Shown: positions 52,494-63,574 of the stretch, in pieces
Position numbering within the stretch: the first letter of the stretch is position 1
Layout: every line of letters starts with the position of its first letter
DNA from: Pacificibacter marinus
GTDB taxonomy: Bacteria; Pseudomonadota; Alphaproteobacteria; Rhodobacterales; Rhodobacteraceae
Assembly (NCBI RefSeq): GCF_900109555.1
Contig: NZ_FNZV01000005.1
Location: 1 to 64,000 of the forward strand
Direction: 5' to 3'
DNA length: 64,000 bases
The notes under the pieces: generated by a model
Told to the model about the DNA's origin: nothing
The model's input: the letters and a program-made list of their open reading frames with translations, nothing else
The model's database searches: none
Program-made: the position numbers and the translations under genes

Positions 52494-52999
52494 TGATCCG
52501 CTGTGCTTTGGGTTCTATATTGTGCATGGCTTTGGCTGGCTGTTTGTCCACGGCCAGCGGGCCTGTGGCGGGCACACGTGACCAAAGCGTGCCGATGTCA
52601 TCCTTGGCCAGTTTTGATCCCGCACAATTTTCGGGGCGCTGGTATGAAGTTGAAGCCTATGTGCCCGACGGCGCGTCTTGCGTGCTGGGGGCAGTGACCT
52701 TTAGTCGGCAAAAAAATGGCGATATGATCCTATCAGAGGGGCCATGCTCGGACGGAAATTTGCGGCGCGGTGTGGCCACGCGTATCGGCCCTGGCCGGTT
52801 CAATTTCGCAGGGGATGAGTTGTGGGTGTTGTGGGTGGATCAAAGTTATGATGTGGCTGTGATAGCCACGCCGACTGGAAAGGCGCATGTGCTGAGCAGG
52901 GCGCTTGAGATACCCCGTGACAAGCGCAAAGCAGCCCGTGATATTTTGACATGGAACGGGTTTGATGTATCTACATTGCGCCCCGCGCGGCGACGCTAA
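52481..52999 (+). CDS. Lipocalin-like lipoprotein
   Basis: A 172-residue lipoprotein: signal peptide with lipobox LAGC near 18-21, then the lipocalin entry FDPAQFSGRWYEVEAYVPDG (G-x-W motif) and a beta-rich remainder ending with the Arg of RDILTWNGFD. It resembles bacterial lipocalins of the Blc type, which bind lipids in the outer membrane. GAGG precedes the ATG at 52481. It is coupled with the preceding small lipoprotein and the aldo/keto reductase gene. Confidence 0.85.
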   Translation: MRGLMIRCALGSILCMALAGCLSTASGPVAGTRDQSVPMSSLASFDPAQFSGRWYEVEAYVPDGASCVLGAVTFSRQKNGDMILSEGPCSDGNLRRGVATRIGPGRFNFAGDELWVLWVDQSYDVAVIATPTGKAHVLSRALEIPRDKRKAARDILTWNGFDVSTLRPARRR

Positions 53000-53041
53000 C
53001 AGCGCAAGCATGACGATAGAATGAACATTTGGGAGGACAAG

Positions 53042-53926
53042 ATGCGGATACTTTTTACAGGTGGGTCAGGCAAAGCGGGTAAACATGTTGTGCCCTATCT
53101 TTTGGAGCGCGGTCACCGCGTGGTGAACGCCGATTTGGTGCCTTTGGATCATCCGGGTGTGGACAATCTTACAGTTGATATCACGGACAGCGGCCAGGTG
53201 TTCAACGCATTGACATCATACGCGAATTTTGACGAACTTGAGCCGGGCACAGGCGTGCCGAAATTTGATGCTATCGTGCATTTTGCGGCCATCCCGCGTA
53301 TTTTGCTTAAACCCGACAATGAAACATATCGGGTCAACACCATGAGCACCTATAATGTGCTTGAGGCGGCCGTGAAGCTTGGGATTAAAAAGGTGATTTT
53401 CGCCTCGTCCGAAACCACATACGGCGTCTGTTTCGCCGATGGGGAACGCAAACCTGAATATATTCCGTTGGACGAAGAGCACCCCGTGGTGCCCGAAGAC
53501 AGCTACGCTATGTCCAAGGTTGTGAATGAAGTTACGGCCAAGTCGTTTCATCAGCGATCTGGTATCGACATCTACGGTATTCGTATCAACAACGTGATCG
53601 AGCCGCATGAATATGCGCAAAATTTCCCCGATTACGTGGCCAACCCTGATCAGCGCCGCCGCAATTTCTTTGCCTATATCGATGCGCGCGATTTGGGTCA
53701 GATGGTGGATTTGATGCTGCACAAAGATGGTCTGGGGTTTCAGATTTTCAATGCCGCAAACGAAGGTCATTCTGTCGATCTGTCTACATCTGAGATCATC
53801 AGTCGCTATTACGCCGATGTCCCCCAAGCCAGCGATATGGGGCCGGATGAGACATTTTTCTCAATCAAAAAGGCGAAAGACCTGCTTGGATTTGCGCCTG
53901 TCTACACGTGGCGCGACAAAATTTAA
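53042..53926 (+). CDS. NAD-dependent epimerase/dehydratase-like protein
   Basis: A 294-residue extended SDR. The Rossmann start is MRILFTGGSGKAGKHVVPYLLERGH, VHFAAIPR follows, then a catalytic Ser/Thr region FASSETTYG and the pair YAMSK (Tyr and Lys). It resembles UDP-sugar epimerases and uronate dehydrogenases; the substrate is not certain. GGAGG lies 5 nt upstream of the ATG at 53042. It follows the lipocalin gene by 42 bp and may be in the same transcript. Confidence 0.9.
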   Translation: MRILFTGGSGKAGKHVVPYLLERGHRVVNADLVPLDHPGVDNLTVDITDSGQVFNALTSYANFDELEPGTGVPKFDAIVHFAAIPRILLKPDNETYRVNTMSTYNVLEAAVKLGIKKVIFASSETTYGVCFADGERKPEYIPLDEEHPVVPEDSYAMSKVVNEVTAKSFHQRSGIDIYGIRINNVIEPHEYAQNFPDYVANPDQRRRNFFAYIDARDLGQMVDLMLHKDGLGFQIFNAANEGHSVDLSTSEIISRYYADVPQASDMGPDETFFSIKKAKDLLGFAPVYTWRDKI

Positions 53927-54061
53927 CAGCTGCCATAGCAAGGGGCTTGCGCCGCGCGCGTCCCTTGCTTCACAAGTTGTGATGGGATGCATTGCATTTT
54001 TTGTGCATTCCATTGGTCTTTTTGACTCGGCGGTCAGAGATTTCCGTCCTATAGGCTCTCC

Positions 54062-55453
54062 ATGACACATAATGATTTGCCCAGTGGCACCCCAAACATC
54101 AAAACACGCTCTTTTTCAGAACATGCCCGCATGGTGCTGACGCTCGGATTGCCGCTGGCTGCCAGCCAATTGGCGCAGTTTGCGCTGCATATGACTGACG
54201 TGGTCATGATGGGGTGGTACGGGCTTGATGAATTGGCTGCATTGGTGCTTGCGACTGGATTCTGGTTCATCATCTTTATTTTTATCGCGGGCTTTGCATT
54301 TTCCGTGATGCCATTGGTGGCAAAAGCATCGGGTGAAGGCGACATTACCTTGGTCCGCCGTGCCACACGCATGGCAATGTGGTTGTCTATCCTTGCTGCC
54401 ATTTTGGTCTACCCGATCTTTTTGTTCTCGGCCGCGGCCTTTGAGGCCATGGGGCAAGATGCGCATATCGCCAAATTGGCACAGCCCTATTTGATCATCG
54501 CTGGCATTGAAATGGTGCCTGCCTTGATCGCTTTGGTGTTCCGGTCTTACTTTTCTGCGCTTGAACGTACGCGTGCCGTTTTGATCGCGGCTATTTTGGC
54601 CACTGTGGTGAACGCAGGGCTGAACTATGTGTTGATTTTTGGGAACTTTGGCGCCCCTGAACTGGGCATTGCCGGGGCGGCTGTCGCATCGTTGATCGTC
54701 AGCACATTGACGATGATCGGTTTGGCTGTTTACGCCCAAATCGTTACGCCAGAAAACGAATTGTTCCGCAATATTTTCAAACCCGATTGGGAGGTCTTTG
54801 GCCGTGTCTTGAAAATGGGCGTGCCGATTGGTCTGACATCTTTGGCCGAAGTGAGCCTGTTCAACGTGGCGTCTTTGATGATGGGCTGGATCAGCATCGA
54901 AGCACTGGCGGCGCATGGCATCGCGATGCAACTGTCCGCAGTGGCCTTTATGGTGCAAATTGGTCTTTCGCAGGCGGGCACCATCCGCGCGGGCAATGCG
55001 TTTGGTCGTAAAGACGAAGCTGATCTGCGGGCTGGGGCACGGGTTGTGACGTTGATGTCGATGGGCATGGCCGCGATTACTTGTATGATTTATTTCTCGA
55101 TCCCAGAGATTTTGATTGGCTTGTTTATTGCGCCTGATGAACCGCAACGCGATGCTGTTTTGGCCATTGGCGCGACCCTGTTGATCTTTTCAGCACTGTT
55201 TCAATTCGCCGATGGGGGTCAAGTGGTGGCGCTGTCGTTGTTGCGCGGCGTACAAGACACGGCGATCCCATTTTGGCTTGCAAGCATTTCTTACTGGGCG
55301 GTCGGATTGCCCGTGGCCTATATCTTTGCCTTTGTCGTGGGCTGGGGTGCGTCTGGGGTTTGGGTCGGATTGCTGGTTGGGTTGAGCGTCGCATGCGCGA
55401 TGATGACGTGGCGCTTTTGGGCGTACAAATCACGGATCACATCTGACGGCTGA
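54062..55453 (+). CDS. MATE-family multidrug efflux transporter
   Basis: A 463-residue polytopic protein with twelve predicted helices in two MatE repeats. The N-terminal GLPLAASQLAQFALHMTDVVMMG and the second-repeat GVPIGLTSLAEVSLFNVASLMMG are characteristic. It is an Na+- or H+-coupled exporter of cationic drugs in the NorM group. It is monocistronic; its ATG follows a weak ribosome-binding site. Confidence 0.94.
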   Translation: MTHNDLPSGTPNIKTRSFSEHARMVLTLGLPLAASQLAQFALHMTDVVMMGWYGLDELAALVLATGFWFIIFIFIAGFAFSVMPLVAKASGEGDITLVRRATRMAMWLSILAAILVYPIFLFSAAAFEAMGQDAHIAKLAQPYLIIAGIEMVPALIALVFRSYFSALERTRAVLIAAILATVVNAGLNYVLIFGNFGAPELGIAGAAVASLIVSTLTMIGLAVYAQIVTPENELFRNIFKPDWEVFGRVLKMGVPIGLTSLAEVSLFNVASLMMGWISIEALAAHGIAMQLSAVAFMVQIGLSQAGTIRAGNAFGRKDEADLRAGARVVTLMSMGMAAITCMIYFSIPEILIGLFIAPDEPQRDAVLAIGATLLIFSALFQFADGGQVVALSLLRGVQDTAIPFWLASISYWAVGLPVAYIFAFVVGWGASGVWVGLLVGLSVACAMMTWRFWAYKSRITSDG

Positions 55454-55486
55454 ACTGGATTGGGGGCGCCGCATTTAAGCGTGCCC

Positions 55487-55891
55487 CTATTTATCCTTAA
55501 GCAAACGGTCTGCTTTTTTACGGACCAAAACTGTGCGCAGATCATGCATCGCCATCAATAGGGGATCTGTCACATTTTCCAATTGATCTGGCGTGGCACG
55601 CGATTGGGCCCAGTGCGCTGTCAGATTGAGGTGATCAATTGCGCGGTGAATGTCGTCGATATCGCGCTGCGCCAACAAGGCCACGCGGTCCGCCATCCAG
55701 TCGTCGATCGCTTTCATATCACCATCAGATAAAGTGCGCCCGCCATGCGGCTTCACATCACCGTTTTTGACATTCACGACCGCAATTTGATCCATTTCAA
55801 TGCGTCTTTGGCGATTGGCGGTGTCCAAACGGTAGACAAAAGCGCCGTTTTCACGCACGCGAAAGTAGTAGTCGGGCAGGTCTGCGCTCAT
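55487..55891 (-). CDS. Conserved hypothetical protein
   Basis: A 134-residue soluble protein starting MSADLPDYYFRVRENGAFVYRLDTANRQRR, with a long helical C-terminal half (DDIHRAIDHLNLTAHWAQSRATPDQLE). The N-terminal beta part looks like a small domain conserved in roseobacters. I recognise no function. It is convergent with the MATE gene and upstream of the aminotransferase gene in the same orientation. Confidence 0.7.
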   Translation of the reverse strand: MSADLPDYYFRVRENGAFVYRLDTANRQRRIEMDQIAVVNVKNGDVKPHGGRTLSDGDMKAIDDWMADRVALLAQRDIDDIHRAIDHLNLTAHWAQSRATPDQLENVTDPLLMAMHDLRTVLVRKKADRLLKDK

Positions 55892-55993
55892 ACCAAATCT
55901 CTATCGTTTCTCGGGGTTACCGATTGTGGGTTTCGCGGTTTTACCGCTTTGAGGCTATGCTAACAGCCTCAAAGCGTTCATGCCAGTGGCCGC

Positions 55994-57607
<1,614 letters not shown>

Positions 57608-57798
57608 CAAGATATTACTATCGTAGGATAACGTGTAAACATGGTTAACTAAATGACTGATCTTGTTCATATATGTTTATTTTTCGTATCCTGATCAAGT
57701 TGAAATTGTTTTCTATAAAAAAAGCAACGACGTTTAACTGAATTTTTGGATATTTCCGTCAAAGTGGCCTTCTACATGCCCTAATGGCGGAGTACCCA

Positions 57799-58296
57799 AT
57801 GAGTATGCATTCTACGATTACCAAATCGAACGACACGACTTACATGGGGCAATATCTTGAAGCCCTATCTTTGGTGGAACGTCTTCACCGTCTTCTTCTT
57901 GATGTGATCAAGGACGAGTTTGAACGCGTCGGTGTTCTTGAAATAAATGCCGTACAGGCACTTCTTTTGTTCAATGTGGGCGGAAATGAAGTGACAGCAG
58001 GCGAGTTGAAATCCCGAGGATACTATCAGGGATCGAATGTGAGCTATAACCTGAAAAAACTGGTTGATATGGGCTATATGCACCATCAGCGCTGCGAAGT
58101 TGATCGGCGTTCTGTGCGGGTTAAACTGACTGAAAAGGGCCGCCATGTGTCCGATACAGTTTCCGAACTTTTTGAGCGTCACGCTGATGGTCTTGAAAAT
58201 AAAGCTGTTTTGACGCCAGCAGACATTGATGAGATCAACACATCTCTACGTCGAGTTGAACGGTATTGGACAGATCAGATCCGCTACATTTACTAA
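57799..58296 (+). CDS. MarR-family regulator, LdtR-like
   Basis: A 165-residue winged-helix regulator that closely resembles LdtR of Liberibacter and Sinorhizobium: YLEALSLVERLHRLLLDVIKDEFERVG, then INAVQALLLFNVGGNEVTAGELKSRGYYQGSNVSYNLKKLVDMGYMHHQRCEVDRRSVRVKLTEKGRH across about 40-115, quoted here only as its conserved core blocks. LdtR controls an L,D-transpeptidase and osmotic tolerance in those bacteria. The start at 57799 has GGAG 8 nt upstream. No ldtP gene is seen nearby, so its targets are elsewhere. Confidence 0.88.
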   Translation: MSMHSTITKSNDTTYMGQYLEALSLVERLHRLLLDVIKDEFERVGVLEINAVQALLLFNVGGNEVTAGELKSRGYYQGSNVSYNLKKLVDMGYMHHQRCEVDRRSVRVKLTEKGRHVSDTVSELFERHADGLENKAVLTPADIDEINTSLRRVERYWTDQIRYIY

Positions 58297-58436
58297 ACGA
58301 CGTGATTTTGGACAGAATGTCCATTCCGTCGCTTCCTCAAGCTTAAAGCAGTCTATGATGCAAAAGCGCCCCCGCCTATATATGCGAGAGCGCCATTTTT
58401 TTGCGTGCGTTATGCACGATTTAAATATTTGAAATC

Positions 58437-58859
58437 TTACCAGTGACCAGTGTTTTGCATTGACGCCCAAGGCTCTGCAGGCGCAAGGCTTTCGCCCTCT
58501 TGCAGTAACTCAATAGAAATATTGTCAGGTGAGCGCACGAACGCCATATGTCCATCACGGGGAGGGCGATTGATAATGACGCCATTGTCCATCAGCGTCT
58601 GGCACAGGTCATAAATATTTTCGACACTGTACGCCAAATGGCCAAAATGACGCCCATCGGTTGGCAGCGCGTCGTCCCCATCCCAATTATAAGTCAATTC
58701 AACTGGGCAGTCTTCATCGCCTGCTGCTGCCATGAAAATTAATGAAAAACGTGCATTTTCATTTTCGATACGTCGTGTTTCTTTCAGACCCAGCAGTTCA
58801 AAAAAGGCCATAGATTTCTCGAGATCTTTCACTCGAACCATAGTGTGTAGGTATTTCAT
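58437..58859 (-). CDS. gloA: Lactoylglutathione lyase (glyoxalase I)
   Basis: A 140-residue VOC-fold enzyme converting the methylglyoxal-glutathione hemithioacetal to lactoylglutathione. Metal ligands by family position are His5, Glu54, His74 and Glu117, all present. It begins YLHTMVRVKDLEKSMAFFE, a standard GloA start. It is convergent with the LdtR-like gene and divergent from thyA. Confidence 0.93.
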   Translation of the reverse strand: MKYLHTMVRVKDLEKSMAFFELLGLKETRRIENENARFSLIFMAAAGDEDCPVELTYNWDGDDALPTDGRHFGHLAYSVENIYDLCQTLMDNGVIINRPPRDGHMAFVRSPDNISIELLQEGESLAPAEPWASMQNTGHW

Positions 58860-58993
58860 GTGTTTCTCCCTTTGCGTCTTTGTTTAACAATAACGTAGAT
58901 GGTTGGAAATTCTAGGGACGAAGGCTCTCAGCCCCTTTGCACTTTGTGTAATTGACGCCTACAAATAATCCAAACGCGAACGGGGAGCGACAG

Positions 58994-59827
58994 GTGCAGC
59001 AGTATCACGACCAACTTAAGACCATTTTGGACAAGGGCGAGCACACGACAGATCGCACCGGAACTGGCACGATTTCTTATTTCGGCATGCAAACCCGCTA
59101 TTCCTTGGCAGATGGGTTTCCTTTGGTTACGACTAAAAAAGTGCATTTACGCTCAATCATTCATGAACTTTTGTGGTTTTTGGCGGGCGATACCAATATC
59201 AAATACCTCAAAGACAATGGTGTTTCGATCTGGGATGAATGGGCCGATGCAAATGGGGATCTTGGCCCCGTTTATGGACATCAATGGCGTCGTTTCCCTG
59301 CGCTAGAAAAAACCAACGAGACCCGCAACGGTGAACCGCTTTTCATTGCCAATTCAGTGGATCAGATTCAAAATCTGATTGATATGATTAAAACCTCACC
59401 GGACAGTCGTCGGTTGATGGTGTCTGCGTGGAACCCTGCGGATGTGCCCAACATGGCTTTGCCGCCCTGTCATACGCTGTGGCAGGTTAAAATCCTTGGT
59501 GGAAAATTGCATCTTCAGCTGTATCAACGCTCCGCTGATATGTTCCTTGGGGTGCCTTTCAACATTGCGTCTTATGCATTGTTGTTACAGATGTTGGCGC
59601 AGGTTACGGGCTATGAACCGGGCGATTTTGTACATTCCATCGGCGATGCTCATATTTATTCCAATCACCTTGAACAGGTCGAATTGCAACTGTCACGCAC
59701 ACCAAAAAAGCTGCCACAGATGCGATTGAACCCCAATGTGAAATCACTTTTCGATTTCAAATACGATGATTTCGAGGTGCTTAATTACAATCCAGATCCG
59801 ATGATCAAAGCGCCCGTGGCAGTCTAA
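58994..59827 (+). CDS. thyA: Thymidylate synthase
   Basis: A 277-residue enzyme making dTMP from dUMP with methylenetetrahydrofolate. Features are [10 protein letters not shown], the catalytic Cys159 in [29 protein letters not shown] and [10 protein letters not shown]. Compared with E. coli ThyA it carries a short insert near 103-118. The start is GTG at 58994 with GGGGAG 6 nt upstream; a TTG at 58952 is less likely. It is 11 bp upstream of folA, so the pair forms one operon for thymidylate and folate cycling. Confidence 0.95.
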   Translation: MQQYHDQLKTILDKGEHTTDRTGTGTISYFGMQTRYSLADGFPLVTTKKVHLRSIIHELLWFLAGDTNIKYLKDNGVSIWDEWADANGDLGPVYGHQWRRFPALEKTNETRNGEPLFIANSVDQIQNLIDMIKTSPDSRRLMVSAWNPADVPNMALPPCHTLWQVKILGGKLHLQLYQRSADMFLGVPFNIASYALLLQMLAQVTGYEPGDFVHSIGDAHIYSNHLEQVELQLSRTPKKLPQMRLNPNVKSLFDFKYDDFEVLNYNPDPMIKAPVAV

Positions 59828-59838
59828 AGGATTCGCAT

Positions 59839-60324
59839 ATGATTACGTTGATTGTTGCACGCGACCGCAATGGGGCCATTGGCAAAGACAATGAAATTCC
59901 ATGGTATGCCCCAGAAGATCTTGCGTTTTTTAAACGCGAAACTTTGGGGGGGGCCTGTATTATGGGGCGTAATACATGGGACAGCTTGCCATTTAAGCCA
60001 CTGAAAAACAGGTTGAACATCGTGGTCTCTTCGCAAGGTGTCGATCATGAGCACGTGTTTCCAACGCTAGAGGGCGCTATCAAGTTTGCCAAGGATCAGG
60101 CCTATGGCCGTGTGTACGGCATGGGCGGATTTGGTATTTACCAAGCGATGTTGCCACTGGCAGACCGGCTTTTGATCACCGAAGTCGATTTGGAAATCGA
60201 GCAGCCAGACACGTTTTTCCCTGAGTTTGACACAGCGGATTGGACCGAAACCACCCGCATGTGTTTGCGGTCTGATGGGCCGCGTTGTGATGTGGTTGAA
60301 CGGCTGCGCAAGGTAAAGCCATAA
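59839..60324 (+). CDS. folA: Dihydrofolate reductase
   Basis: A 161-residue enzyme that regenerates tetrahydrofolate after thymidylate synthesis. The catalytic Asp27 sits in IPWYAPEDLAFFK, the NADPH motif is IMGRNTWDSLPFKPL, and GMGGFGIYQAML follows. AAAGGA precedes the ATG. The usual Trp-Leu after Pro21 is Trp-Tyr here. Confidence 0.95.
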   Translation: MITLIVARDRNGAIGKDNEIPWYAPEDLAFFKRETLGGACIMGRNTWDSLPFKPLKNRLNIVVSSQGVDHEHVFPTLEGAIKFAKDQAYGRVYGMGGFGIYQAMLPLADRLLITEVDLEIEQPDTFFPEFDTADWTETTRMCLRSDGPRCDVVERLRKVKP

Positions 60325-60390
60325 AATATCATTGGCCGAACATGATCCAAAAGCTGGTCCGCTGCGTATCCCTTTTGAACAGGAGGCACC

Positions 60391-60789
60391 ATGCAGCTCA
60401 TACTTCTTTATATATCGACCGCCGTTGTTTTTCTTGGCTTGGATGCAGTTTTTCTAAAAAATATTATGAGACCGGTGTTCGAGACGCATCTCAGCGATTG
60501 GTTGCTTGATGAATTTAGAATCGGTCCCGCCGCCGTGTTCTATCTTGCATATATCGCAGGTGTGCTGTTTTTCGTGTCTTGGCCAGCGCTTGAAAGTGGG
60601 TCGATTTTTGGCACTTTCACGAAAGCGGCGCTGCTTGGATTGATGGCGTATGGGACCTACGAGTTCACAAATTACGCGACCCTTGATCGTTGGCACCCTA
60701 CGATGGTTGCCGTCGATTTCATTTGGGGTGGTGTTTTGACAGGGGTGTCTGCTGTGGCTGGGATGTTGATCACGCGGGCTTTGACCTAA
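60391..60789 (+). CDS. DUF2177-family membrane protein
   Basis: A 132-residue inner-membrane protein with four predicted helices: LILLYISTAVVFLGLDAVFLK, AVFYLAYIAGVLFFVSWPAL, AALLGLMAYGTYEFTNYATL and VAVDFIWGGVLTGVSAVAGML. The block GLMAYGTYEFTNYATL is characteristic of DUF2177. The function is unknown. AGGAGG lies before the ATG. Confidence 0.88.
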   Translation: MQLILLYISTAVVFLGLDAVFLKNIMRPVFETHLSDWLLDEFRIGPAAVFYLAYIAGVLFFVSWPALESGSIFGTFTKAALLGLMAYGTYEFTNYATLDRWHPTMVAVDFIWGGVLTGVSAVAGMLITRALT

Positions 60790-60812
60790 GTTATGGCTTG
60801 GCCCGCGCAGGT

Positions 60813-61451
60813 TTACTCAGGGCTTATTTCCGACAAAATAAATGCGTGAAGGGCGTTGCCAAGCGCGATGTGCGAAGCCTCGTTCATATGAATACCATCG
60901 ACTTGATCTGTTTCAATCACAGATGCCGCGTCAAAAAAGGTAACATCACGCGCATCTGCCAACTCTTTCAAGGCTTTCGAGACGGCTTTTGCTTTGGCAT
61001 CGGCGCCTCTAAATTCTTCGGCCAATGGTCCGCGTTCAACGGGATGCGGCGGGGCGATCAAGATGGGCTCGAACCCACCATGGCGCGCCTGCATTTCTTC
61101 AGACAGGCACACATCCAGATAAAAAGACGCCCCCGCAACGATGTCTTCGGGGGATGCATCGAAATGCGTTTTTTGGTCATTTGTCCCAAGCATGATGGTG
61201 ATCGCATCAATCGGACCGTGGCTTTCAAGCGCGATAAACAATCCGACACGGCCATCCATATGAGGCCCCATGGTGGGGCAAGGAAAGGCAAATGTGCGCC
61301 CCGGAAGACCCTCTTCGACAATGTCCCACTTTAGTTTTTCACCCAAGACCACAGGCCAACGTCGCGCTGCACGTTCGCGTGGCAGATCGCGATCTGAGAT
61401 TGGTAGCATGCCGTAGGTATTACTGTCGCCGAAACACAAAAGAGTTGGCAT
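60813..61451 (-). CDS. SGNH/GDSL-family esterase
   Basis: A 212-residue SGNH hydrolase. Block I is LLCFGDSNTYG with nucleophile Ser10, the oxyanion Gly is in EEGLPGRT, the Asn is in MLGTNDQK, and the Asp-His pair is in VDGIHMNE. There is no signal peptide. It resembles arylesterase-like and acyl-CoA thioesterase-like members; the substrate is unknown. It is convergent with DUF2177. Confidence 0.9.
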   Translation of the reverse strand: MPTLLCFGDSNTYGMLPISDRDLPRERAARRWPVVLGEKLKWDIVEEGLPGRTFAFPCPTMGPHMDGRVGLFIALESHGPIDAITIMLGTNDQKTHFDASPEDIVAGASFYLDVCLSEEMQARHGGFEPILIAPPHPVERGPLAEEFRGADAKAKAVSKALKELADARDVTFFDAASVIETDQVDGIHMNEASHIALGNALHAFILSEISPE

Positions 61452-61475
61452 AGGGTCCTCCCAGACACAAAATGA

Positions 61476-61504
61476 AGCGGTCCCTACATGCTATAGGGAC
61501 CGCT
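61476..61504 (-). terminator. Intrinsic terminator of cspA
   Basis: An 11-bp perfect stem, AGCGGTCCCTA with TAGGGACCGCT, 7-nt loop. The minus-strand read continues TCATTTTGTG. Confidence 0.75.
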
Positions 61505-61528
61505 GGAAATCAAGTGATTGTGTGTGGA

Positions 61529-61735
61529 TTACAGCGCTTGCAAGTCGCCGGCAGATTCGCGTCCATCACGGCCAGCTTGCAATTCGTATGACACCTTTTG
61601 GTTGTCCGCGAGGCCCGTCATGCCCGCGCGTTCTACAGCTGAAATGTGAACAAACACGTCTGGTCCGCCATCTTCGGGTGCAATAAATCCAAATCCTTTT
61701 GTCGTGTTAAACCATTTCACTGTGCCTTTGGGCAT
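61529..61735 (-). CDS. cspA: Cold-shock domain protein
   Basis: A 68-residue OB-fold protein with RNP1 KGFGFIAPED and RNP2 DVFVHISAV, binding single-stranded nucleic acid as an RNA chaperone. It starts MPKGTVKWFNTTKG, typical of alphaproteobacterial Csp proteins. AGAGGAAA precedes the ATG at 61735; the extension to 61867 is the 5' leader. The 270-bp region upstream (to 62005) may contain a long cold-shock leader. Confidence 0.95.
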   Translation of the reverse strand: MPKGTVKWFNTTKGFGFIAPEDGGPDVFVHISAVERAGMTGLADNQKVSYELQAGRDGRESAGDLQAL

Positions 61736-62005
61736 GGGCTGTTTCCTCTCAAAATAATTGCCGCATCGTGCGACAGTCGGTGCAGCTAAGTCTTCTAACG
61801 GCGATAGCTGCTCTAGTGAGGAGCGGTTCTTCCAGAAGGTAGCGGTCACGCATAAATTTTGCCGCATGCCTGTTAAAACTCAAGCCATAAGTTTGTAACG
61901 ATCGTATTTTTTAAGAAAAAAGTTATAATTTTTGGCTGCATATCGTGGGGGAACAGGGGTAAAGTGACGAAAACGTCCTGTTTGGGCGACCCTAAGGATT
62001 GAACG

Positions 62006-62320
62006 ATGACCAAAATTTACGGAATCAAAACCTGCGATACATGCCGAAAAGCGACTAAAATCTTAGGGCTTGAGTTGACGGACATTCGCACAAACCCTTT
62101 GTCTTTGGATGAATTGAAGCGGTTTCATGCGGCTTTTGGTGATGCGTTGCTCAACACCAGATCAACAACATGGCGCGGCCTGTCCCAAGATGAGCGTGCT
62201 CGCCCGCCGCTTGATCTTTTGTCGGATCACCCAACGTTGATGAAACGTCCGGTGATTGATGTTGAGGGCAAGCTGTATCTTGGCTGGGGCAAAGACGTGC
62301 AGGCAGCTTTAAACGTTTAA
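62006..62320 (+). CDS. ArsC/Spx-family protein
   Basis: A 104-residue thioredoxin-fold protein with an N-terminal C10-x-x-C13 (KTCDTCRKA) and family blocks DIRTNPLSLDEL and LMKRPVIDVEGKLYLGW. These match the YffB/Spx-like branch rather than true arsenate reductases. The redox role is unknown. It ends 4 bp inside the convergent doxX gene. Confidence 0.88.
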   Translation: MTKIYGIKTCDTCRKATKILGLELTDIRTNPLSLDELKRFHAAFGDALLNTRSTTWRGLSQDERARPPLDLLSDHPTLMKRPVIDVEGKLYLGWGKDVQAALNV

Positions 62321-62841
62321 AGTTTGCCAGACAGACGCTTTTTGACCAAGGCATCGATTGAAAACGGCCCTGCGCCAAGCCCGATTAAAGTGAACAAACC
62401 GAGCACCCAAAAGGCACGTTGGTCCAAAATCAGCGCATCTGAGGCACGATCAAACCACAGGCCAATGGTGGCCGCATCCGCGTGGTGCCCCACAATATCT
62501 GTAAGGCTTTGCACCACAATAAAGCCCGCCATTGCCAAAGCGGCAGGGCGGGTGGCGAACCCGATGATCAACAGCGCAGGCAATACAAACTCTGCATAGG
62601 TGCCGCCCATGATGACCAACCAGTGGAACGCCCCGAACCCTGAAATGTCATAACCTGCTGCCTCTAGTTGGCGCGGGAAAATCTGTGCATAGGCCCCAAG
62701 AGACGGAGTGAATACGCCGTCAAGCTTGGTCAAAGCCGAGGCCCAAAAGTAGCGCGCCAATACTGCAGCAAAGACAAAACGTGCCAACAGTGGCAGGTGT
62801 CGTGCTGTAAAACGATCTAGGCGATTCAAATTATTAAACAT
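62317..62841 (-). CDS. DoxX-family membrane protein (bufferin-operon type)
   Basis: A 174-residue membrane protein with four helices of the DoxX fold (LLARFVFAAVLARYFWAS, WLVIMGGTYAEFVLPALLIIGFATR, LAMAGFIVVQSLTDIVG and WVLGLFTLIGLGAG). GGAG precedes the ATG at 62841. Its start overlaps the DUF2063 stop by 8 nt. DoxX genes are the usual last member of bufferin (DUF2282) operons, probably a membrane accessory. Confidence 0.88.
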   Translation of the reverse strand: MFNNLNRLDRFTARHLPLLARFVFAAVLARYFWASALTKLDGVFTPSLGAYAQIFPRQLEAAGYDISGFGAFHWLVIMGGTYAEFVLPALLIIGFATRPAALAMAGFIVVQSLTDIVGHHADAATIGLWFDRASDALILDQRAFWVLGLFTLIGLGAGPFSIDALVKKRLSGKL

Positions 62842-63574
62842 TGTCGTACTCCAATTTCGTAATGGCACCACCGGATACCAGCGCGCCGATAAAAGCGGTT
62901 AGATCAAGCTCGTCTGGCGCGTGTTCGATGGCCTGTCCCAGCGGAATTCCCGCCTGCAGGGCAGTCGTGATGGCTATGGTTCCAGCAGGGAGTGCTGTGG
63001 CAATCGGGTCAAGGTCTGGGCGCGTGATCAAAACATCTTGCGCGCCAGATGTGGGTTTTGGGCCGCCAAGCGCCGCTGCGCGTATTTCGGCAACAGGGTG
63101 GGCAAAACTTAGCATGGTACAGGCGGGCGCGAGTGTGATCTGTGCGGAAAATATATGAGGGTTTTCCAGCGCACGAGCCGCAACAGGCAGTGCATCCGCA
63201 GCGTGGTAGGCACGACGCAATGCATATTCCAACTGCGCGACGCCACTTAAATAGGGCAAAGACGCAGCGGGTTCAAACGATGCGATGAAGTCAGCAAAAT
63301 CAGCACCATAAAGCGTCAAAATCGGCGAGTTTGGTGGGGTTTTCCGAATGAAAACATCGCTCATGGCCGCAAAAAAAGCGTCACCAACCAAAGATGCCAC
63401 GGCTGGAAATCCATCGGCCATAGCAGCTTTCAGACTGACAATGATGTTGTTGCGATAAACTGAAAACCGCTTGGGGGCGGGGGTTCCATCAGGGCCAACA
63501 ATGCCAAGCGGCGCGGCGCGTTCGGGGTTCATAGCAGCAGCAATAAAGTCCGTTTGGCTGACGCGATCTGTCAT
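62834..63574 (-). CDS. bufC: DUF2063-family MNIO partner protein (BufC/HvfC)
   Basis: A 246-residue protein of the DUF2063 (putative DNA-binding, HvfC/BufC) family: N-terminal [51 protein letters not shown] and [18 protein letters not shown] across about 20-130. In bufferin-type pathways it partners with the MNIO enzyme and helps recruit the precursor peptide. Its start overlaps the preceding DUF692 stop (ATGA), and its 3' end overlaps doxX, so the genes are translationally coupled. Confidence 0.88.
   Translation of the reverse strand: MTDRVSQTDFIAAAMNPERAAPLGIVGPDGTPAPKRFSVYRNNIIVSLKAAMADGFPAVASLVGDAFFAAMSDVFIRKTPPNSPILTLYGADFADFIASFEPAASLPYLSGVAQLEYALRRAYHAADALPVAARALENPHIFSAQITLAPACTMLSFAHPVAEIRAAALGGPKPTSGAQDVLITRPDLDPIATALPAGTIAITTALQAGIPLGQAIEHAPDELDLTAFIGALVSGGAITKLEYDNV

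Noticed and set aside
54116-55147. 343-codon minus-strand frame opposite the MATE gene
   Set aside because: His/Arg/Gln-rich shadow composition with no ribosome-binding site; the MATE protein is unambiguous.
60690-61334. 214-codon plus-strand frame overlapping the SGNH gene
   Set aside because: Antisense to clear GDSL motifs and overlapping the DUF2177 end; a shadow.
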